A stretch of 64,000 nt of DNA from Rhodamnia argentea. Lineage: Eukaryota; Streptophyta; Magnoliopsida; Myrtales; Myrtaceae. The position numbers and the translations under genes are program-made. Shown piece after piece: positions 58,604 through 64,000 of the stretch (positions within the stretch are counted from its first letter, which is position 1; each line of letters opens with the position of its first letter). The stretch covers positions 19,751,861 through 19,815,860 of the forward strand of contig NC_063154.1 in NCBI RefSeq assembly GCF_020921035.1, given 5' to 3'. The notes beneath the pieces were generated by a model. It did not search any database. It saw only the letters and a list, made by a program, of their open reading frames with translations, and was not told where the DNA came from.

Positions 58604-61600
58604 CTAGTCCTTGGTGATGAAATCAACCATCTTCTTGAACAATTGCTCAGCACTCTCGCTCTTGTTAAACACGTGAAAGCAATGTCCCTCATCCTTAGCC
58701 TCCTCAAGCTCCGCTGTCCCCTTCCACGCGCTCCCGCACAGCGTCTCGTAGTACTCCACCCCTCTATCCCTCAGCGAATCCTTCTCCGCCACGCACACCA
58801 GCACCTTCTCGCACGCCATCTTCGGCAGGTCTGGGTCGACGGCCGGGTTCAGCTTCGGGTCGTCGTTGCGCCCAGAGCTCGTCGGGCACATGAACTTGTA
58901 CATCTCGTTCGTCTCTCTCCCGCCGAAAAACGGGTGCACTACCAGCATGCCCTTGATCCTGATGCCCGTCAATCCAGTCGCGCCGGCTCGGACTGCCATG
59001 TACTGGCCTATGTTGGCTCCGGCGCTCTCCCCCCCTATGAAGACCCGCCCGAGATCCGCATACTGGTTCAGCCATGGTTCCGGGCCGGATCCATCCGAGT
59101 GGCGTGCGATCCACTTTAGGGCTTCGAATGAGTCCTCGTAAGCGATGGGCAGTGGGTTCTCCGGGGCCAACCTTCAATTATGGGTAGTGATTATAACTTC
59201 TGTTAGCACATGGCTATAACTACATATATCACATCCCTGTTTAGTATAATATTACCCGGTAAAATTCAACGATGGTTACTAAACTTTAATAGATTTTGCA
59301 AACTAAGATATTGGATTTTGATTTGAATTATACCATTTTCCCTTTTTATCTTTCTACAATTCATCCCTTTTGACAAGAACCCGACCAATATTTCAATAAG
59401 ATGCTGACAACGCGGGCACATGACATTGACATGTGTCTAAAATTGGTCATTTTTCCATAATGTCGGCACTTACAGCGGAAAATACACTTCCTAAAAATTA
59501 GCCTAATTCCGATCAAAGTGCATCAACTGCAAAAATCATGAAAACTTAATGAATTTAATGATTGTTATCGATGTTCATTGACTTGGACACCAATATTTCC
59601 TGGGCCAAATCCCATTGCCAATTACATCTATCCCCAATTGAAGGTTTTACTTCTACAAGCAGTCGTTACGAGGCAGAAAAGTCAAAATTTCTACGATTTT
59701 TTTAGATGCGATTCCTAACAATGCCCATGAAAGTAACCTAAAGCAAGCTTCAAGGTTGATTTATAAAAAATCACAAGTCGTTATTTCGGTGATACATTTA
59801 CCTCGAACTTATTTCCGTCTAACAAAAATATCAAATCGATATCCTCAAAACCCATGACAAATTAATTAAAAGTAATTTTCGTCTCACAATAAATATCAAA
59901 CCAACACCCTTGACCCAAATCTACCCTTCCTTAAAATGCATACTTATCAACAGACATGAATTTTCCACGTTGATTCTGTCGTTTTCCGCATTTTATCTTC
60001 TTGCAATTGTTTACGACTTGTGATCACACATATGTATTTTAACTAGATTTTAGACAAAATGCTAACAAAATGTAGATTTGGATTGGGGTACCAGTTTGGT
60101 TTTTATATTAGACGAAGATTAGTTTGAGATCAATGTGTCATGGGTATCAAGTACATGATAAATATGTCATTGAAATATTGATTTAGAATTTTTGTAAGAT
60201 GAAAATTGGCTTGAAGTAAATCTATTATGTGGTGATAGTTTAAGATTTTTAATGGTATTAACAAATTCTAGAATTCATATATTTCGCGAAAAATGAATAA
60301 TTTGGAGAGGAAACCTGCAAAAAAAGATTTTTTTTTGCCACCGCTCTACTTAAAAATTGTTGTTTGTGGCGGCCCGCCTGTCATGGGCTATTGTACATTC
60401 TCATGCATGTTCAAAAATTTATCACGTTATTCCAAGATCGGTTGGCTCCTATATTTCTTAAGTATGTTTAGCTTTCTTCAAATTCTAAGAAATGAACAAA
60501 CAAGAATGTACTAAATGGCATGCTCCATATGAACTTAAGGGTGCATTTGTTTCACGACAAAATAAGTGAATTCCAAAATATTTTTCTAAAAACAAATATT
60601 TTTATCATTTGAAATAATTAGTTAATAAAAAATGTTATTAGTATCGACAACATTTTATGTCTAATCATTTTCATAGACGACGAAAATAAATTTCATTAAT
60701 TCATTTTTGTATGCAATATAAGTTATCATTTTTGAAAGGTTATTTTTCATATCATTCATTTTTTCGTGAAAAATGCACCCTAAAAGTAAAGTTTCGGATC
60801 TTTCACAAAAAGAAGAAGAAGATAAAAGTATTGTTCTATTTGTTTCAAGAAAAATGAAGGACTTGAAAAATATTTTACCAAAAACAAAGTTGTATCACTC
60901 ACAAAAATGAAGGAAAATTACAAAAAAAAAATCATAAATTTATTGCAATTATGTTAATTCAGTTCTAAACCTTTTTTTTTTTTCTAAATCAATACTAAAC
61001 ATATTGCAATTATGTCAATTCAGCCCCTTTAGATACTTTTAAGATGCGTTGGTGTGGTGGAAGATGAATAATTTGAATTTTTTTTTACAAAAAAACGATC
61101 GCTTGTATCACTTAGAAAATTTGTTAAAGAAAAAATTAGCAATTTATGTCTAAATATTTTCGTGGATGATGAAAGTATTTTTCGTTGATTCATTTTTTAA
61201 AAGAATTACCAAAAAAATCATATTTTTTTCCAATTCAGTTCATTTGAGCAACCTGTGCTTACGTGGAAATTTTTTTAATTTTTTCAAATATTTTTAATTA
61301 TTCTTTTTGTCTTTTTTCGTTTCTTCCTTTTTTGGGGTTTGGGCCAATCGCCGGCCTTGGGCAAGGGCTCCCAACCCTCGCCCAGCGGCCGACGAGGGTT
61401 CGCGGGTCCTCAGACGATGGTCGGTAGCGAGTCGCTAACCTAAACCCAAAAGAAAAAAAAAATAAAAGAAAAAAGACAGAAACAAATTTTATTAAAATAT
61501 GTCACATCGGCGCCAACCAACCAAACGGATTAAATTAGCAAAAAAAATTATGACTTTTTTGGTAATTCTTTTCAAAAATAAATTAATGAAAAATACTTTC

Positions 61601-62535
61601 ATCGTCCATGATAATATTTAGACATAAAAATATAAATTTTTTGCTAATTTTTTCTTTAACTGATTATTTTAAGTAATATAAATGATCATTTAAAAAAAAT
61701 TAAATTATTCATTTTTCTTGAAACAAAGGCACCCTAAAAAGTACCCTAAACTTCTAATTACCACGAGTTTGAGATAGTCAACGAAAGTAACAACTGCTAA
61801 GAAAACGGGGCTGCAGAAAAAAAAAAAAAGAGAAGAGTTTCTTCAATCCCCAGTAAGTGTAGAAATATTCTCTAACACATCACCCGTTGGATGAGCGACG
61901 CGTGCGTTTGTAATTGATTTTCAACGTAAATTTTTCCACATATTAACCATCCAACAGTAAATCCATAATTTTTTTATTTATATTGACAGCAAAGCAAACC
62001 TAATAAAAATCATAAATGTTATTCCTTTTTCATTAGTATAATTAAAAAAATTAGACCAAAACTCGAAATTAAAAAAAAAAAAAAAACTCAAATGATCATT
62101 TGAGTTGTAGAGAGTAAAGAGTGATCGCATCCTTAATAATACTAATATTTTAAGAATGCATCGTAGTTCACCCGGACGGGGGTACCTGTATCCGACGGAA
62201 ATGGCGACGACCTGGGCCCGGGTCACCATCTTGGAGAGAATATCGTCCACGATCGTATCGAACGGCGACCCCGCGCAGAACCCGCCGCCGTGGTAGTGGA
62301 CGAGGAGAGGCAGCTTCCGGTGCGGGCCATCGATCTTCCGGGCGAAAATCCGGGCCGACACACCGGTCTCGGGCGAGACGACGACGTCCTTGGACTCGAT
62401 CCCCGTTGACGGATCGAGCCCTGCGGGGACGGGGTGGACGTTATCGGACGGCTTGTATCTCTCCACGCGTCCGCCCCGGTGGACTCTAAAGAAGGGACGG
62501 AAATCGTGTGCTATCTCCGATGCGCCTGAGTCCAT
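58604..62535 (-). CDS. Carboxylesterase (CXE family), gene Z
   Basis: Exons are 62535-62186 and 59171-58604, with a 3014 bp GT..AG intron in phase 2 inside the arginine codon of SVGYR-LAPENPLP, giving 305 residues. Exon 1 holds the HGGG motif (82-85). Exon 2 holds the full triad: Ser166 in GESAG, Asp248 in AEKD and His280 in GHCFH. GESAG in place of GDSAG recalls the GETSG of 2-hydroxyisoflavanone dehydratase. The nucleophile here is Ser, however, so esterase activity is the better guess. The start is the ATG of MDSGASEIAHDF; an open upstream extension lies in a CT-repeat 5' UTR. It is the most divergent CXE of the window by intron position and sequence. Confidence 0.92.
59172..60538. other. 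Left part of the gene Z intron
   Basis: AT-rich intron DNA. I see no gene or clear repeat border before the MITE at 60539. Confidence 0.5.
60536..60783. mobile_element. Tourist-like MITE in the intron of gene Z
   Basis: The body is 60539-60780 (242 bp) with ends GGGTGCATTTGTTTCACG and CGTGAAAAATGCACCC, flanked by TAA at 60536-60538 and 60781-60783. The TAA duplication and GGGTGCATTTG-type end fit PIF/Harbinger-derived Tourist elements. Non-coding. Confidence 0.85.
61040..61737. mobile_element. Long-armed foldback MITE in the intron of gene Z
   Basis: The body is about 61043-61734 (692 bp) with arms of about 230 bp. AAAGAAAAAATTAGCAA, TATGTCTAAATATT and AAAAGAATTACCAAAAAA occur in order on the left and inverted on the right. 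TAA flanks both ends. The loop (61270-61500) is G+C-rich with GGCGAGGG-type words like the block near 17400. The outer ends resemble the Tourist-like MITE just to the left. Confidence 0.8.
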
Positions 62536-62587
62536 TTTTCCCTGTTTTGCTTGTGTTGCGAGAACGCTGTGAAACTGAGAGTGTGAA

Positions 62588-62612
62588 AGAGAGAGAGAGA
62601 GAGAGAGAGAGG
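62588..62612 (-). promoter_or_regulatory. GA/CT microsatellite in the 5' UTR region of gene Z
   Basis: About twelve GA units (CT on the coding strand) lie 53-77 bases upstream of the ATG at 62535. CT/GA tracts are common in plant core promoters and leaders. A TATA-like TTTAAATAC lies further up at 62720-62712. Confidence 0.5.
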
Positions 62613-62721
62613 AAGGAGATGACAAAGAGGAAGTTCTACGCCGGGGGAGCTGCTAAAACGGTGTCGTTTCCGTGGGCGGAGCGTTTTGGTTGGGGACGTT
62701 GAAGTTGATCGTATTTAAAAG

Positions 62722-62935
62722 GGGGAGCAGTTGTTCCAATTAGCTATGAAAATGGATGGGTAGGGCCGGATTTGGGTGAAATACAAAATAACCCATCGTA
62801 ATTGCACGAAATTGTAAATTTTTACGAAACCGCAAGACGGGTCTTTTCATATTAATATTGCCATTCGAATTCAACAGTCAATTTGTTTTTATCCTTCAAG
62901 TCCGGTCGCCTTTTTTTTTTTTTTTTTGCATTGTC
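62722..62935. other. 5' flank of gene Z
   Basis: No gene is visible; a T run lies at 62911-62928. Confidence 0.4.
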
Positions 62936-64000
62936 GGGAAATTTTACTATTTTTGGATGCCAATTACACATCTTCAAATTATAAATTGCAAGCATTCTAA
63001 CGCAACAAAAATTGATCGATCAAATGTCGGATGAGGAAGTGACCGCCGGTCAAATTCCGATGAACCTTTTAGATACTTGAAAATGGTCTCAAGGTCCAAA
63101 ATCATACCTAAGAGTTGAATAAAGCTTTCTAGATTGAACTAGGTTCCGCCCAAATTGAAACGTTTAACTAATATCGACCTATTTTTATGTATTCAATTTC
63201 GAAAGTCCATAGCTGACCCGATTTGAATCGAGCAGATGCTCCCATCTAATTCGGGCTCCAGTTCCTATCAATTTTTCACCTTAAATATTAAAAATGGCAT
63301 GCATAAGATCCATTAGTTAATTGGATGAAGATCGAATCTCTACTCGACCACTTTTTCAGTGGAACTAAACTTCGATCTGAACTACTGGCAATTTAAAATC
63401 CTACGTAGTGTCCGCACATCTTACCACGTTGCATATTTAAAGGCCATGGATAGAATCGTGACGAAAGATGTTTTTGACTCACTCATATAAATTTAGAGCA
63501 TTGATTAGATTAAAAAAAAAAGTTTGGCATATCAATTTCTTATTGAAAAAAGTTTATAATTTTTTATGAGATTTTCGGATGTCAAATACACATCTCGAAA
63601 TCATAGAGCAAGCATTCTGACGCAACAAAAATCCGATCGATCAAATGTCGGATGAGGAATTAAATGTCGATCAAACCCCGATGAAACCTTTAGATACTCA
63701 AAAAAGGTCTCAAAGCCCAAAATCATACCTCGGGGTCTAGAAATCGGTTTAAACTTTCTAGATTGAAATAGGTTCGACCCAAATGAAACATTTAATCGAT
63801 ATCGATCGACTCAATCTTATTTATTCAATTTCAGTAGTCCATAGTTGACCCGACTCGAATCGAGCACATACACCATCTAATACATGTTCTAGTTCTCAGC
63901 AAATTTTCACCTTGAATATGAAAAATGGCATCCATATGATCCAATATTTAATTAAATGAAGGTCGTGTTAGTATTAAACACATAAACGTAATGAAATAGA
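62936..64000. repeat. Diverged tandem repeat with period about 620 bp, cut by the window edge
   Basis: Landmarks recur about 620 bases apart in the same order: GCAAGCATTCT (62989 and 63609), CGATCGATCAAATGTCGGATGA, GTCCATAG.TGACCCGA, TTTTTCACCTT, AAAAATGGCAT. Two units are visible and the second runs to the edge. Identity is moderate by eye. No coding capacity is seen. It could be a satellite, or two LTR-like copies of one element. Confidence 0.7.

Noticed and set aside
58604-62535. Gene Z as 2-hydroxyisoflavanone dehydratase
   Set aside because: Nucleophile is Ser in GESAG; the dehydratase has Thr in GETSG, so esterase is the safer call.
1-64000. CRISPR arrays, bacterial operons, rRNA genes
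   Set aside because: None seen; gene structure and repeats are those of a plant nuclear genome.

Overview
This is nuclear DNA from a flowering plant, almost certainly a eudicot. The genes have short GT..AG introns, the spacers are AT-rich and packed with small DNA-transposon relatives (MITEs), and every recognisable gene belongs to the plant carboxylesterase (CXE) branch of the alpha/beta-hydrolase-3 family, which also contains GID1 and 2-hydroxyisoflavanone dehydratase. A Myrtaceae-like source such as Eucalyptus is only a guess from the style of the sequence.

The core is a tandem triplication of a module of about 14.8 kb: copy A 6745-21558, copy B 21559-36314, copy C 36315-51350. Every gene in it lies on the minus strand. 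Read left to right, each module holds the 5' part of a CXE first exon (complete only in A, where it belongs to the intact gene at 4803-7113), a Copia retroelement relic, a decayed CXE, a nest of TIR elements with G+C-rich cores, an intact-type CXE with a 164 bp intron ('d' gene), and an intact-type CXE with a 2.5 kb intron ('Y' gene). The module joints lie inside the first exon of the left-hand gene. Copies B and C therefore each start with a headless first-exon remnant that has no second exon.

The copies have since diverged. A carries a local minisatellite. B has a hAT-like insertion (27827-28494), a deletion of about 490 bp in the decayed CXE and a frameshift in its d gene. C has a MULE-like MITE (39542-39958). 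These private changes argue for real tandem copies rather than an assembly artefact.

The right third is single copy: a plus-strand CXE (52437-55067), a 2.4 kb LTR-like relic bracketed by 217 bp direct repeats, and a minus-strand CXE (58604-62535). A diverged tandem repeat with a period of about 620 bp runs off the window edge. The left 4.4 kb holds no gene I can support: a G+C-rich edge, a hAT-like element with a perfect 8 bp target duplication, MITEs and a tRNA-derived SINE relic.

In total I count 14 CXE loci: eight that read open from ATG to stop with Ser-Asp-His triads (4803-7113, 14944-16061, 17723-21184, 32522-35940, 44744-45861, 47506-50977, 52437-55067, 58604-62535), one frameshifted (29733-30846), and five relics. 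They would make soluble esterases with different acyl pockets. The substrates cannot be read from sequence.
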